The notes beneath the pieces were generated by a model. That model did not search any database, was not told where the DNA came from, and saw only the letters and a program-made list of their open reading frames with translations. The position numbers and the translations under genes are program-made. This document shows positions 11,872 through 24,411 of a DNA stretch of 64,000 nucleotides, piece by piece (positions within the stretch are counted from its first letter, which is position 1; each line of letters begins with the position of its first letter). Origin of the DNA: Silurus meridionalis (taxonomy: Eukaryota; Chordata; Actinopteri; Siluriformes; Siluridae); assembly GCF_014805685.1 (NCBI RefSeq), contig NC_060887.1:9258963-9322962 (forward strand), given 5' to 3'.

Positions 11872-12275
11872 TTTGCCATGGGGTGCCATGTTGAACATCT
11901 AGTGGTCAGTATGAGAGAATTGTATTCAAAGTACCCAATTTTAACTGCTTTAACAAGATACAGAAATTTGTATGGTCCTGTCAACTAGACAAAAACATGA
12001 GAATCATGAATAGAACATGTGGCTTTGCCTGGTTAAACAACGTCCAGCTGTTATAACTTAGGGTGTACTGTCTTTTGTTCCAGGCTGTTTTGACAATAAT
12101 GGCTGTATGTTGAGATATTTTTAGAGGACAGTAAATATGTACTGTTATACAATCTGCACATTGGCTACTCTAAAATATATCCGTTTAATTTTTTATAGTA
12201 TTGTCCCTTGAGAAGATATACTAAAATGGTTGCTGAAATGAGAGAGGTGTATTCACTTTTGTGAGATACTCTACT

Positions 12276-14227
12276 TAGCATAAACAAACAGTTCACTGTC
12301 AGTTCCTTTTTCTTTAAAATTTAACTGGAGCACTTTTACTTTAGTAATATGTTGCCTAGTGAATCTCTACTTTAACTCAACTATGTGGTTTGTGTACTTT
12401 ATCCACCACTGCAATACTGCACTGCAGCATGCCCCACTGTTGAGGAAAGTACTGGGAGAAAACAAAAACTCTAAACACATGAGCATTTCAAAATCTTGAG
12501 CCAGTGGCACACTGCCACAGCCACACCAAAGCATCCATTAATGCAAAGCCAGGTGGATTTCTTTACCCTCTTCCCTTTCCCCAGTCCCTTTTCCTGGATG
12601 CAGCTCAAGTTGCTAATCCCCTTGTGAGGCCCCCTGACTGCTGCCGGATCCTCTAATTCTTAAAGTTTTCCCCTGTCCCAAAATGCCCCCACACACATTC
12701 CAGGTGGTTATTCTTGTATAGGCTGCTTTTCTCTTTTATCTGGCTTTTTATCGCCTTACCTCAAACCACCTCTGCCCTCTGCAAGTCTTGGTTTTGTAAG
12801 TTGACTCCATTTTGTCTCTCTGTGTCTACGGGCTCTTGAAACCAGCTCATCTATTTATGACTATTACAGTCTAAGATAATTATTCAGTTACTAGAATTGT
12901 GAGTGTGTTTTAAATTCCACATGCATATGTGTGAGCTGTCTATGTGCTTTGCATTGACAGTAAACTAGAACCACCCTGTACACAGAAGCTGATAGCTTGT
13001 GAAGCAAAGGTGTGCAGAAACTTATTAATGGTGGGAGTGTGAGAACGTTGTGTGTAATATTGACCTTATGAATGTGTTTTTTACTCATCTGCACATAAGA
13101 CTGACCAAATAATTCTTTATCATAGAAATAATTATTGAATTAATGACAATCCAATGCATATGAGAGTGAAATATTGATTTATGGAACAAGATCACTGCTA
13201 AGTTTATATTTATTCTTAATCATAGAATATAACTAATATTTAACCTCATAGCCACATTTTAGATGATTTAATAATATATGTCTTCAAGAACATTAATGCA
13301 TTATAAAAGCTGCACCAAATCAAAGCTGAGCTTTGAAATTGAAATGCTTTGAAATTATTCTACAAGTATGCTCCTATCATAAATATCCTTAAACATCACA
13401 AATATCACTTTTTCACCTAATTTATGTCTTGTGCATAACAATAACCGTTACAGCAGTATATAATAGCAAACTCAGACTCCTCAAACTTATTTATGAGGAA
13501 TGGTTTAATTTGATTTTAAAAATATCATTTCACAATTTCAAAATTAATCGTTTCTGGTAGTGATTTATTATTATTTTGTACCTGCTATAAACCAAATTCA
13601 TGAGGGAAGACACAAAATCTGCTTTTCAAAAAGCCTTTTCTATATATATATATATGATGTGTGCGAAAAAAAAAAAAGTTAAAATGGGTTGCCATAGGAA
13701 TCGGGTATCGTGGTAACCACTGGCAGTTTGGCATGGTGCCAAGCAGTCACCATGGTAGTGCTGTCAGTCATGCTTGGGTGCTAAACATGTAGGTGGCACA
13801 GAGATTGGATGGGTGTAGTGGGAAAGCTTTGGATTCATATTTTCATACAACTCGCTTTGGTGTAATGATTGTCAAATGGGCCAGTTAACCTATTAAAAAA
13901 GGAAGCTGAGTTACCTGACCACTATAAACACACACCTCAGAGGCATGTGGACATATGAAGAACAGCACCTGGAACAGAAAGAGAAAATGTTGATGAGTCA
14001 AGTATGTGTAGAAGAATAGGCTTGGCACATTTTTCCTAAAAAAAAAATTTCATTCTCTGTAAATAATTTACAAGTTGCATGCATTGAGACAGCAGCGACA
14101 CTACAAAAATTAATCTGTGTGGGGAAATAGCTCTAATGTTTGTATTCATTAGATTGCAACACTGTGCTTAATATGTTAACTTGATATAAACATTACACAT
14201 GTCCCATATTTCACTTAAAATTCTTCC
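12276..14227. other. Intergenic, no gene seen
   Basis: A GC-richer block of unclassified sequence at about 12530-12850 may be repeat-derived. X-box-like motifs are at 13688-13718. Otherwise AT-rich with no coding signature. Confidence 0.4.
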
Positions 14228-14470
14228 TTAAAATAAGAATTTACGGCATAACACAGGACCTTTGAGGATGAATTTGGACTGTATTTAATGTCAACAGTCT
14301 GCTAAAATGACTCGGGATTACAGTTTGCATTCGATCACCATAACTGCTCACCTCAACATCATTAAACTGTGGGAGAACCCAGACAAAACCCAAACAAACA
14401 TAAGAAGAAAAGACAGGACTCCACACAGACAGTAACCTAGTATAAGAATCAAACCAGAGAATTGGACTTA
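14228..14470 (+). repeat. Family R fragment
   Basis: It contains the family's upstream block (a run of the type 'TCCAAATCCATCCTCAAAG' in reverse order and 'AGACTGTTGACATTAAATACAG'-like sequence) found in other copies, for example at 41.6 kb and 60.3 kb in the opposite orientation. The 3' block is missing. Confidence 0.5.
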
Positions 14471-14489
14471 GACATGATTTGGTATATAT

Positions 14490-14655
14490 TTTTATTTATG
14501 GCATTTTGGCAGATGCCCTTTTCCAGAGTGACTTACTACAGAGAGGTTGAGAGTTCAAGTGCTTAGCAGTGGCAGTAGCTTTTTGTTGCTAGGATTTGTA
14601 CTTTTGACCTTCCGCTCTAAAGTCCAATGTTGTAACCACTGAGCTACCATCTACG
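14490..14655 (-). repeat. tRNA-derived SINE
   Basis: Read on the minus strand the element starts with GGTAGCTCAGTGGTTA, which contains a polymerase III A box (TAGCTCAGTGG). A degenerate B-box-like segment follows about 40 bases later, and the 3' end is the 'CTCTGGAAAAGGGCATCTGCC' type found on many fish SINEs. The same family is clustered at 43.6-44.1 kb. Confidence 0.8.
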
Positions 14656-15778
14656 CATGTGTACACATCGTATAAAAGCTGTAAAGCCTAAATGTCTCTG
14701 AATGTCTGTAGATAAGAAGATATGGAAGAAACAGAACAGAACAGGATAAACAAAAATGCGATATAGGGCACTTGTTTTAAGGTTTAGAAGAAAGATACAG
14801 TGAACAATGATGACCTTTTCACTTGTTAGGCCAGGAACAGACATTAAGCAACTGTAACCTTAAGCTCTTTGGAAGGATCTGAAGCTTTGTGTGACTCAAT
14901 GAGGGCTGGTTGTTGGAAAGGCTATATGCAGGACCCATTAATTATAATCCAGAAGGGACTGGTTTCATTTGTTTAATCAGTTTGTCATAGTCTCTGTCTG
15001 CTATCAAGCGTGCTTCCAATTTGGCTGTTATTAAATCCTGCAGACACACTGGCCCTTTACAGATAAGACTAAAGTCACCTGGCTATAAACTGTGATTGGT
15101 TATCCATGAACTTTCCTGGTTAATGCAGGTCAATCTGTAAATTATCTAGAACTCTATGCTATGTCATGCCCTTTACATCGGGCATACAAAACATGACAAG
15201 GCTCACCATCAAACCCAACACATTAAATGGTGATTTCTACTGTCACAGATTTAAGTGCAAATGCAGCTTTATCAATCGATCCAGACAATCAAGAAAGTAA
15301 AGCAAATTTTATTATTTAAAGGATATTATATAGAAAAAGCTAATTTTTAGTTAAAGGAACTGATCTTGGCAAATGGATTTCAAGTTTTTTAGGTGATTTA
15401 GCAAATAGACAGCTTTGCCTTTATATTACATTGCATTGTTTTTATGTTGTTCTCAGAAGTGTAAATCTTTTTTCCACAGCCACAAATTTACACAAGCAAT
15501 ATGAAAGAGTAAGAAATAGGCCACTGCCAATCACACATAAGCATAACATCCAGACCAAACATGAAATCAGTACAGTAGGCATAAAAAAAAATACAAGAAA
15601 CATCACAGGCTTGACTAATAATAGTAACGCTAACACACTAAAGTATAAGCAATCTTTCACAAATTCCCTATTGCTTTTGTTTTGCCAGTCAAAGTGTGTA
15701 TGAAAATACAGCTAGGAGTTATCTGATCTGGAACCACTTGCATCTTAGTCTGTATGTAAATACATGATATTAAAAATA

Positions 15779-15840
15779 AAATTAATAATAATAATAATTA
15801 TTATTATTATTATCATTATTATTATTATCATTATTATTAT
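15779..15840. repeat. (ATT)n microsatellite
   Basis: AAT units switch to ATT units at the centre, so the tract is partly self-complementary. Confidence 0.85.
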
Positions 15841-17025
15841 GATCTGAGCTGCCACTGCATATCACACACAGATCTCATATATTAAAAGAGCATATATTCC
15901 TGGAGTATTTACAGTTGGTAAACACTGTATACTCTGCTCAGAGTCCACTACCAAGAGCTTGTCTAACACGATGTTGTGATACAGGTTCTTATCATATAAC
16001 GTTCTGTAAGCATTAGCAAAGATGGCACATAATGACATTAACTGAGACCTGACCTGACTCAGAGAGGCTCGGATATCTTGTTACATAACTAACTGACAGA
16101 CATAAGATAAAAATAAATACACAAAGAGGGTAAGTCAGGTGTGGTTTAATTATTTCTTGAAGAAAAGTTCCAGCATTGCGACCAGTGGGTTTCTAGTTAC
16201 TGCGTTCGGTTGTATTTGTGCAATCACCATGGACAAGAAGTCCATGTTTAGTAGAGATAAACCACAATTAAAAAATCGAACCATACTACTCATTATGATA
16301 GCAGTGATAAGTAAAAAATTATAAAAAAAGAAGAACAAACTGTGCATGAACAATAGATTACAGTGTTCAGGGTTTTGGTAAATGATAAGTAGTACACTTT
16401 TGTATGGAATTTGTGCCCGGCCATATTCAAAGTTTTACAAATACACATTACAACCAAAGAAATAAAATAATAGTAATAAAACATTAATTCTCTGTATGTT
16501 TGTTGTGTATGTGTGCCTGTGCCTGTGTTTTGTGGCTATGTTAGCCCTGGATGCAAGGTGGATACGTAGAGGACCCTGTTATAGAAAGCAAGGGGCCTTT
16601 CAGCCCCCTTCCCCCACCTGCCCTTCTATCCCCTTTCGATTGGCCCCACATTGGTAATGCCTGGCTGACCATAGTACCCCTTAAAGGGGCCAAAGGTCAG
16701 GCAAAACAGTCTGGTGTTATGGCAACCTGGCTGCCACCAACCAGATTTCTAGAAAGGGGGTTCTCAGGATAGGTCAATCAAACAAGGCACAGAACCACTT
16801 GCAGGCTTTTAAGTGGGACTAAAAGATAATACATACAGGTTGTGTTTAGATAAACTCAAGAAGCAAGCAAGCCATTAAAATAAGGAGTATACTGGGAGTA
16901 TACTTAATTTTAGATTTAGGCTTGCGTATCTTTATTCATAGCTAACATTATTTAAATATTATAGGTTTTGTATTACAGCCCTTTCACTATTATTCGTAAA
17001 GTCCCTTTTTTATATTAACATTTTA

Positions 17026-17031
<6 letters not shown>

Positions 17032-17068
<37 letters not shown>
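17032..17068. repeat. (GA)n microsatellite
   Basis: An uninterrupted GA run of about 18 units. Confidence 0.9.
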
Positions 17069-17071
<3 letters not shown>

Positions 17072-17439
17072 GAAATACTGTTATTTTTGTATGTAGTCAG
17101 TATGGGAAGGCTGGATTAGTGGATAAATGGAAGATAAATGGATTTAGATCAATAACATAGAGACTGAATGAGTGGAGGAGTGAGAGAGACAAAGACAGAG
17201 AGAATATTTTAACCTTATAAGCATACTTACATATTTTTAGAGTCTGGTCCCTATGGTTATGTTAACTGAATGTAGATAAATCCAGGGGGCAGCAGGTGAG
17301 TGAGAAAGAAGCAGAAACCAGAAATCTGTTGTAGTACAATGGGGGTGAAGAAACAATCTCTGTACTCCTCGTTTTAACCTTTCACCATAAAAATCATAAA
17401 CTTTGCTGAATAAACAAGACCATACAAACTTTTATTTCC

Positions 17440-17595
17440 TTTTTTTACTGTATTCTGTAAAGCTCTGTGCAGCTGGGGATAATTCCACATCAACAGCCTA
17501 AAGATCCATATCATTTTTCCTTGCCACAGTCACCACTGGCTCACTCATTAGGGACGCTTTATGAATATAAAAATTAATTGAATTCATTTTGTTAC
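17440..17595 (+). repeat. Family R fragment
   Basis: Recognised by the block 'CCTTGCCACAGTCACCACTGG' shortened by one base, then 'CTCATTAGGGA', as in copies near 37.2 and 58.1 kb. Confidence 0.6.
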
Positions 17596-18029
17596 TGGGT
17601 GTGATAGTTCAGGGTTTGAGAAATTTAGCAGAATGCTGTGGGCATCGTTTTGATTATTGATAACTTGACTATTATATGTAGTTTGTCATGAAATGCAGAC
17701 TGGTTGCTTTGAAACAACATGATCTAGTATGTACTGAGCAGATATTCAAAATGTGCTCATACAACTTAAGTAGAATCCTTTTGAACAAGTTTATGTAACT
17801 GTTTGTACATAATTATTTAAACAAGAAATTGCAAAAAAAAAGTCATTTATAAGTCATCTCTGACCTTGTGATGATTAATCCCAGCACCGCCCACCATATT
17901 TCTGCTTTTGCATGCCTCATGCCGACCTTGATTTCTTGCTCAGATTTGACAACTTTTTCAGAGCAGTTTCATGACTAATTACTTAATTTTTTTTTGTACA
18001 GCGATTTTAACAGAGTGGGTTGATAAAAT

Positions 18030-18450
18030 TAAATAGCGTACATAAATGTTTTATTAATACATTTATTTTGATAAGTTTATCCCTGATGAGACAAAGGTGA
18101 CAGTGGTGAGAAAAAACTCCCTGAGATGATATGAGAAAAAGGTCCAGACTCAAAAGGCATCCAATCCTCATTTGGGTGTCACTGGATATTGCGATTATAA
18201 ATAATTCCCTTATATAACTGTGTATGCAGAAATTCATAAATGACCTAGAATTACCCAGAAATTCATCATAGTTTGAACATGAAATGTATTCTGTATTTGA
18301 GTAAGCTGTTCACTGATGGAGACTTCAGGGCAAAACAGGTTATGGCAATTGTAGCCCTAACCCATTCTAGCAAAACTGCAGTCCAAAGCCATGTTCAGTG
18401 CTTTGTATGTGATACCATACACAGTTGTCTCATCTTTAGGTTTTCCATGT
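18030..18450 (-). repeat. Family R copy
   Basis: Reverse-oriented copy with the 'CCCTGATGAGAC...GGTGACAGTGG' and 'ATCCAATCCTCATTTGGGTG' blocks, followed by the family's distal part ('CAGTCCAAAGCCATG'). Confidence 0.6.
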
Positions 18451-19019
18451 AAACAAATACTCAGCAGCAATTTTTTTCAAGTGAAGTGAAAACAACTTAA
18501 ATAATCACCATGATGGATCACATAGAACTCCACATTGCTGGAGAAAAGAATAGTAATGAACTTAGAAGTACAGTTTATTTCCTTCTACTGAAGATTTATT
18601 ATTTGTCTATGACAGCATTAATAATCCATAGTCCATCAGATAAATCAAACACAAATGTCCTCACAATTGCTTGCAAACAGAATGAGCAAGAACTGTGGCA
18701 TTTTTTATATACCACCTTTTTATCACCACCCTTTTTCTAACACCACACATTTTATTTTAAATAGTGAAAATAATTTCACCACCAGTGTCAATTTTGTATG
18801 CAACTAGGGATTCTTTTTGCATTATATTTTATTGTCACTGCTAATTAAAGGATTAGGAGAACAGTGTCACACTTTGGCTTTATTTTCAAGGCAAACTTGT
18901 TTCATGTTAAGGAGATTGAATGCAATGCTAAAATAGTAACTACAATAGTAATGTAGAATGTAGGTGCTAGAATTAAAAATGCAACAGGTGATGAACAAGA
19001 TGAAGAAAAAATTTTGGAC

Positions 19020-19410
19020 ACTTGACCAAAACAATTTGTATGTGCTTTTTGAACATTCCATTCCAAATATTGTCCCCATTTATGCTCATTCAGCCACAAG
19101 GGCATTAGTACAGTCAGGTAATGATGTAGGGCAAGGAGGCCTGGGGTGCTGTCAGTGTTTCAATTCATCCCATTTCATCCCTCTATAGCAGGCCACTCAA
19201 GATCTTCCACCCCGACTGATATAAAGCATATCTGCATGGAACTCTCTTTGCACATAGCTGCATGTCACGCTGGAACAGGTTTGGGTCTCCTAGTTCAAGT
19301 GATGGGAAAATTCAGTGCAACCATATGCTAAGACATTCAATATGATTGTGTGCCTCCAAATTTGTTTGGGGAAGAATATATGCCTGGAAAATGTCAGCTT
19401 TATTTGTGTA
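19020..19410 (-). mobile_element. Tc1-like transposon fragment, family with 'GGACAAA.GTATTTGGACAC' ends
   Basis: Reverse-oriented pieces of a common fish Tc1-like element: 'TGCTCATTCAGCCAC', 'CCTGGGGTGC', and 'GGAACAGGTTTGGGTCTCCTAG' with interruptions. The same family appears at 36.1-36.4 kb and 55.66-55.87 kb, and an isolated end is at 38.405-38.44 kb. Strongly degraded. Confidence 0.6.
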
Positions 19411-19479
19411 CTTTTTTACCAATGGGCATTGTACTAAAGCAGCTGCAGAACTTTTAAGTTTAGTGCCTATAAGTTTGTT

Positions 19480-19670
19480 CCTTATAAGTTTATCACTAAA
19501 GAGCGAGCCAATGGCGACCATGGGAAGAAAAAAAACTCTCTGAAATGGTATGAGGGAAAAACTCGAGAAGTACTATACTTGAAAGGGAACCCATCCTCAT
19601 CTAGGTGGCACCGAATATCCATTCATTGTAGTTCCATCAAAAGTCAAGTGTCTCAAAACTTTTGTTTATA
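19480..19670 (-). repeat. Family R copy
   Basis: Reverse-oriented copy with 'AACCCATCCTCATCTAGGTG' and 'ATATCCATTCATTGTAGTTCC' blocks. Confidence 0.65.
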
Positions 19671-20059
19671 TAGTGCAGCACTAAGTATAATGAGTTCATT
19701 CTGTTGCTATTTTGATAGGTACAAGCCATGCATGCTGTTGTTACTTTCATGGTCATAAATCATTACACTGTGATAAGTCAAACCCGCTTTTGGTCCGAAA
19801 ATGTTTTTGCTTTTAAAGACTGTGTCAAGCAGTTTATGCAAATGAAATATAAGCCCTAGGCCAAGGGGCTTTCAATTTTTCCACACATACAGTATCAATT
19901 TTAAACCAAGTCAGCTAAACATCACATAAATATAGTACTTTATAGGTTTTTCCTTCGACTGCTCAGTTCAAAAAGTATGTGTATCATTGTCTATATAAAT
20001 CATTGACATTCTGCTAGTTTTTGCTTTAAATTTGTTTTGCTTTATTAATTAATATTTAT

Positions 20060-20785
20060 TTACGTTTAGCAACTATTTTAGTATGTATATCAAGGGACAA
20101 TACTATAGAAATAAGACTTGGATATATTTTAAAGTAGTCAATGTGAAGCTTTGTAACAGTACAGATTTACTATCCTCTGAAAATAACTCAACATACAGCC
20201 ATTATTATCTAAATAACTGGCAACAAAAATGAATACACTCTAAGTAATAACAGCTGTACGTCGTTGCTGTAACCATGCAACACCACGTCCTATTCATCTT
20301 GTTCATGTTATTGTCTGCTTGACAGGACCATAAAAATGTTGTATCTTGTAGAGCAGTTAAAATTTGGTGATTTGAGTAAAATTCTCTCATAATGACCACT
20401 GGATGTCCAACATGGCACTTCATTGCAAAGAACTCTCTGGATATTTGAGAATTAGAACTGTTGCTCTCCCCAAAGGTGGCCGAGGCTATAAGCAGATCAG
20501 TAACACCCTGAAAATGAGTTACAGTGGCCAGGGTCATACAGAGGTTTTCCACAATGGGTTCCACTTGAAATAAGCCTTGCAAGGGTCAATCAAAGAATAT
20601 GAGTCTTCGTGCTGTGTGTCAGGTACGGAACAGATACGAGTGCTGTCAGCATTGCTTTAGATGTTGTATAAGTGAATGGTCTGCTTCTCAGTGCTCACTC
20701 AATTCCCCACACACTGCAACAAGTCGATCATCATCCCAGAAGGAAGCCTCTTCTGAAGCTGGCTTACAAAAAACAACTTGTCTTG
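20060..20785 (+). mobile_element. Tc1-like transposon 5' half (same family as at 10.9-12.3 kb)
   Basis: The left inverted repeat starts near 20060. The helix-turn-helix coding portion follows at about 20400-20780, with stops and frameshifts. It is the opposite-orientation counterpart of the 10.9-12.3 kb copy and shows what that copy looked like without the two insertions. At about 20785 the similarity stops and a different Tc1 family begins on the same strand. Confidence 0.7.
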
Positions 20786-20789
20786 CTGT

Positions 20790-21893
20790 ATTCAAGCACA
20801 TTAATGTAAAGTTGAATAGAAGGAAAAAATGTAGTACAAAATATGTGGTTAAAACAAAGCCCATTCAAGAATTTAGGGAGATTCACAAAGAGTGGACTGC
20901 AGCTCAAGTCAGTGCTTCAAGAGCCTCCATGTACAGAGGTATCCATGGGCTACAACTGAAGCATTTCTTGTGTCAAGCCTCTCCTGAACCAGAGACAACG
21001 TCAGAGGTGTCTTACCTGGCCAAAGGACAAAAAGGACTGGACTGTTGCTCAATAAACCAAAGTCGTCTTTTCAAAAGAAAGGATAGAAAATGTTGAATGT
21101 TATTTGGAAATCAAGGTCCCAGAGTCGAAGAATCTAAGTTGCTTGAGGTCCAGTGTAAAGTTTGCACAGTCAGTGGTGGTTTGGGGAGTCGTGTCATCTG
21201 CTGGTGTTGATCCACTGTGTTTTATCAAGTTCAAGGTCAGCAAAGCCGTCTACCAGGAACTTTCAGAGCACTTCATGCTTCCCTGTGCTGCCCAGCTTTA
21301 TGGAGCTTCTGATTTCAATTTCCAGCACGATTTGGCACCTGCCCACACTGCCAAAAGCACCAAAAGTTGGTTAAATGACCATGGTGTTGGTGTGCTTGAC
21401 TGGCCAGCAAACTCACAAAACCTGAACCCCATAGAGAATCTATGGGTATTGTCAGGAGGAAAATAAAAAAACAAGATACCAAAAAATGCAAATGAGCTGA
21501 GGGCCACTGTCAAAGAAACCTGGGCTTCCATATCACCTCAGCAGTGCCACAGACTGATCACCTCCCTGCCATGCCGAATTTAGGCAGTAATTCAAGCAAA
21601 AGGAGCCCTGACCAAGTATTGAGTACATATACAGTAAATGAACATACTTTCCAGAAGTAAATTCAGTAAAAAAAAATTTTAAATGGTCTTATGACGTATT
21701 CAAATCTTTTGAGAATTGGTGGGGTTTTTGTTTTTTATCAAATGTGAGCCCAAATGATCAAAATTAAAAGAAATAAACACTTGAAATATATCAGTCTGTG
21801 TATGATGAATCAATATAATATACAAGTTTCACTTTTTGTTTTGAGTTACTAAAGTAAATCAACTTTTTATTTATATTCTTATTTATTGAGATG

Positions 21894-21895
<2 letters not shown>
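20790..21895 (+). mobile_element. Tc1-like transposon with inactivated transposase
   Basis: Plus-strand transposase pieces run in order. A DNA-binding region piece near 20890-20960 has EWTAAQVSASRASMYR. The catalytic-domain segment at 21104-21466 contains SVVVWGVVSSAGVDPLCF, FQHDLAPAHTAKSTKSW, and WPANSQNLNPIENLW, which hold the second Asp and the Glu region of the DD34E triad. Frameshifts separate the pieces and the first catalytic Asp segment is lost around 21060-21110. The 3' terminus near 21895 ends beside a TA repeat. It is dead but younger than the gypsy remnants. Confidence 0.85.

Positions 21896-21897
<2 letters not shown>

Positions 21898-21921
<24 letters not shown>
21898..21921. 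repeat. (TA)n microsatellite
   Basis: A pure TA run adjoining the right end of the Tc1-like element, possibly expanded from its TA target site. Confidence 0.8.
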
Positions 21922-21924
<3 letters not shown>

Positions 21925-22261
21925 ATTGAAACCTCGATACTCACAGCCTTGACACTCTTCATTTGGAACCGGACTAAGAGTAACTGTGTGCTTGAGCATT
22001 GATTGTTTTGATTGTAGATATTGGCATTTGTTGGCATTTAAAATAAACTGCATGCACATATCGTAAATAGTAAGGGGAAACCATTGTAGTCCGTTATAGT
22101 CTGTTTGACTATAATTGTGCTATCAGCAAACCTGCAGAGTGAAAGGCATACAGTCATCAATTTGACTGGTTGTGTGCCAACACAATTTGCACAGCAGTTG
22201 GAATGTGTAAATATGCACCCTTCAGAGTCATGATTACAAATCTTTGTGTTCGTTCAAAAAA

Positions 22262-22790
22262 TCACATCAGCCTTCTTGGTCTAGCACACAGAATAGCATG
22301 TAATTTCAAATCTCTGAAATGCAAAATGTTGTAAATTAGAAAAAAAAAACAGCCATACTTTTCCTGTACTCTTTCAATTGTCTGTTTTTTACTACTGTGG
22401 TCAGGATAATCATTTGGTTTGAGTATTGTACATTTGTGGAATGAGCCCCTGTATTTAGAGGTCGCCAGTGGTGATCTTGTGTACATGGTGCTATACTTTT
22501 TAGTAAAAAGCTCCAAAGTTTTATCTAAAGAGGAATTAACCATCACACAGTTAGCCATTTGAATTCAACCATGACATCACGATATGCTGGTTGTTTCTGA
22601 CATGAAACAGCCTTTGTGTTCTGTGCTGCTATGATGCCACCGCCACGGTACCTGACGAATCTGTCTTTGAAATCAAAATCTGCAGGAATGTTCTGCCGAC
22701 ACATATAAGTGCCTAAGGGCAACCTATTGCATCATGTCATTAGTTCTTGTCTCAGACGGAATGACGCAATCTTTTAATGCTTCGTGGGTC
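22262..22790 (-). pseudogene. Unidentified degenerate coding-like segment, minus strand
   Basis: Two overlapping minus-strand frames carry protein-like sequence. One at about 22370-22558 has DKTLELFTKKYSTMYTRSP and KPNDYPDHSSKKQTIE. One at about 22560-22690 in a different frame has FDFKDRFVRYRGGGI. Upstream, at about 22750-22850, lies HQPPFDIDIGRSLTHEALK. The frame changes between them, so it would be a broken gene or a broken mobile-element gene. I do not recognise the family and a chance arrangement is possible. Confidence 0.25.
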
Positions 22791-23030
22791 AAAGACCTGC
22801 CAATGTCAATGTCAAACGGCGGCTGGTGCAATGTGCTTTTTACTTGGTTCCATAATGAGAAAAACTTGGCAGTGGTAAAGAAACATTACCAATTCCCAAT
22901 TTTTAAACCACAGTCAGAAAACATTTGTCAAACAACTACAAATACCAAACTCCTTTTCCACATTAACAGGCCTGGTCATTTGCTTGATGTGCTGTCTGTA
23001 AGATATCTCTGACCACTGCATCTCTTGCTG

Positions 23031-24411
23031 CAAGCATAAGGGTCAGTATAAAGTGTGTTAATGTATAACAATCGTCAAATGATTTACAAACCATCATATG
23101 TTTTTTTTTAAATATATATATATATATTCAAGCTGCATGCATCACAGCTTGTTCTATGCGTGAAGCATTTTCAGACTGAACAACTATAATACAAAGTAAT
23201 AAGCCGATTTCTACACTGAAAGCAATGATTTAAAGCCTCTATCATATCTTAGCTTTATGAATTTGCATTGTTTTGTTTTTTTTTATTATTATTTTAATTC
23301 AGACAAAAAGTGTCTAAATATATATGCAGTTCAAGTCAATGAAGTTCTAAGTCACAAAGTGACACACATTTGTCAGTGCCAGACATACCCTCAGGCACAG
23401 ACATTCCAGACTGGTCATCGATCCCCAGGTACATAACCTGAGATGTAAACATCTGCTCTCCAGTTTCCAGAGAGTGCACATGGCATGCTTTTGAACCTGT
23501 CTCAAATAACTCACTGTGTATCATCATTACCTTCTTCTTCCTGTCTCTCCTATTCCAGGATGACAGACTGTATATAACAGTATCTGAGATATAGCACATT
23601 TGCAATAGGGACCTGACACGGCAGTGCAGGATGATTGTTGAATAATTTGAAAATTATGTTATAAAATATTCTTATAAAATACTGCTTTCTTTCAATACCA
23701 TAAATCATACGCACATTCAAAGGAATGTACTGCACACAGAAATAGTATTCACTGGATATACCAGTGTTACAGAGTGATACTGTTGCATGCAAAATTTATA
23801 CTATAAAACACAAATATTGTCTTGCGTGCCTATAGCGGAAGAAACAACATTTGGCAGATCTGTAATGTCAAAACAGATTCAATCCTGGTGAGGTTTTTTG
23901 TTTTGTTCTGTTTCAACACAATCAAAGCCCTTTGCAATAGAATTGGATATCAAAACAACAAAAATATGTTCATTAACCCTAAATTTAAAGTTAAACAGAA
24001 GCATGAATCATATATCAATACCAGCTACGGTGCAAAAATGAGCAATCCACATCCCTGCATTTCTATAACACAGAGACAAACACACCTCTCTCTTCACCAC
24101 TCTCATGGTCTACCCCAACACCTTAAGGTTTCAGACCTAAGCATGGAGGACAAGAATACAATATAGAAATGTGTGGGCTGCAGTGATGAAGGTAAAGAAA
24201 AACTGAAGAAGTTCAAAAAAGGCATTAATAATAAATTTAGGAATTATTATTGGTCACCTAACATGTTTACCCCTACCATATTTGCTGTCGCATATACACA
24301 CAAACACACAAAGCAGCACAGTCTACTTGATTATAGAAATGTACAGTAGCAGCCAACAGACCTTTTTCAGTTTTTTTTTGGTTTATTTAATTTTTTTTTT
24401 CCAATTGCACA
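23031..24411. other. Intergenic, no supported gene
   Basis: AT-rich with short TA and T tracts. A minus-strand frame at 23336-23605 looks mildly protein-like but has no recognisable domain. Confidence 0.3.

Larger units (their letters stand above)
10900..12275 (-). mobile_element. Tc1-like transposon, 5'-truncated, carrying two nested insertions
   Basis: The minus strand carries broken transposase segments, including a stretch corresponding to the region after the second catalytic motif (near 10900-11030) and the N-terminal helix-turn-helix region (about 11480-11740). The right end, close to 12275, has the 'CACTTTTGTGAGATACT' terminus of a widespread fish Tc1 family with long inverted repeats. 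The same family occurs in the opposite orientation at about 20.06-20.78 kb, and the two copies align over the helix-turn-helix portion. A hAT-type MITE (11152-11457) and a family R fragment (about 11749-11870) interrupt it. Confidence 0.7.
14660..17435. other. Intergenic, no gene seen
   Basis: Contains the ATT and GA microsatellites listed separately. A GC-rich island at about 16540-16770 contrasts with its surroundings and is a candidate conserved non-coding element. No splice-bounded exon was recognised. Confidence 0.4.

Noticed and set aside
14490..14655. Possible tRNA gene
   Set aside because: The A box is good but the B box is degenerate and the cloverleaf is absent. The LINE-like 3' end shows it is a SINE.
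20205..20582. Minus-strand frame of 125 codons
   Set aside because: It is the antisense of the Tc1-like 5' half. The transposase relic is on the plus strand.
23336..23605. Minus-strand frame of 89 codons with mildly protein-like sequence
   Set aside because: No recognisable domain and no clear splice borders. Kept only as part of the intergenic description.
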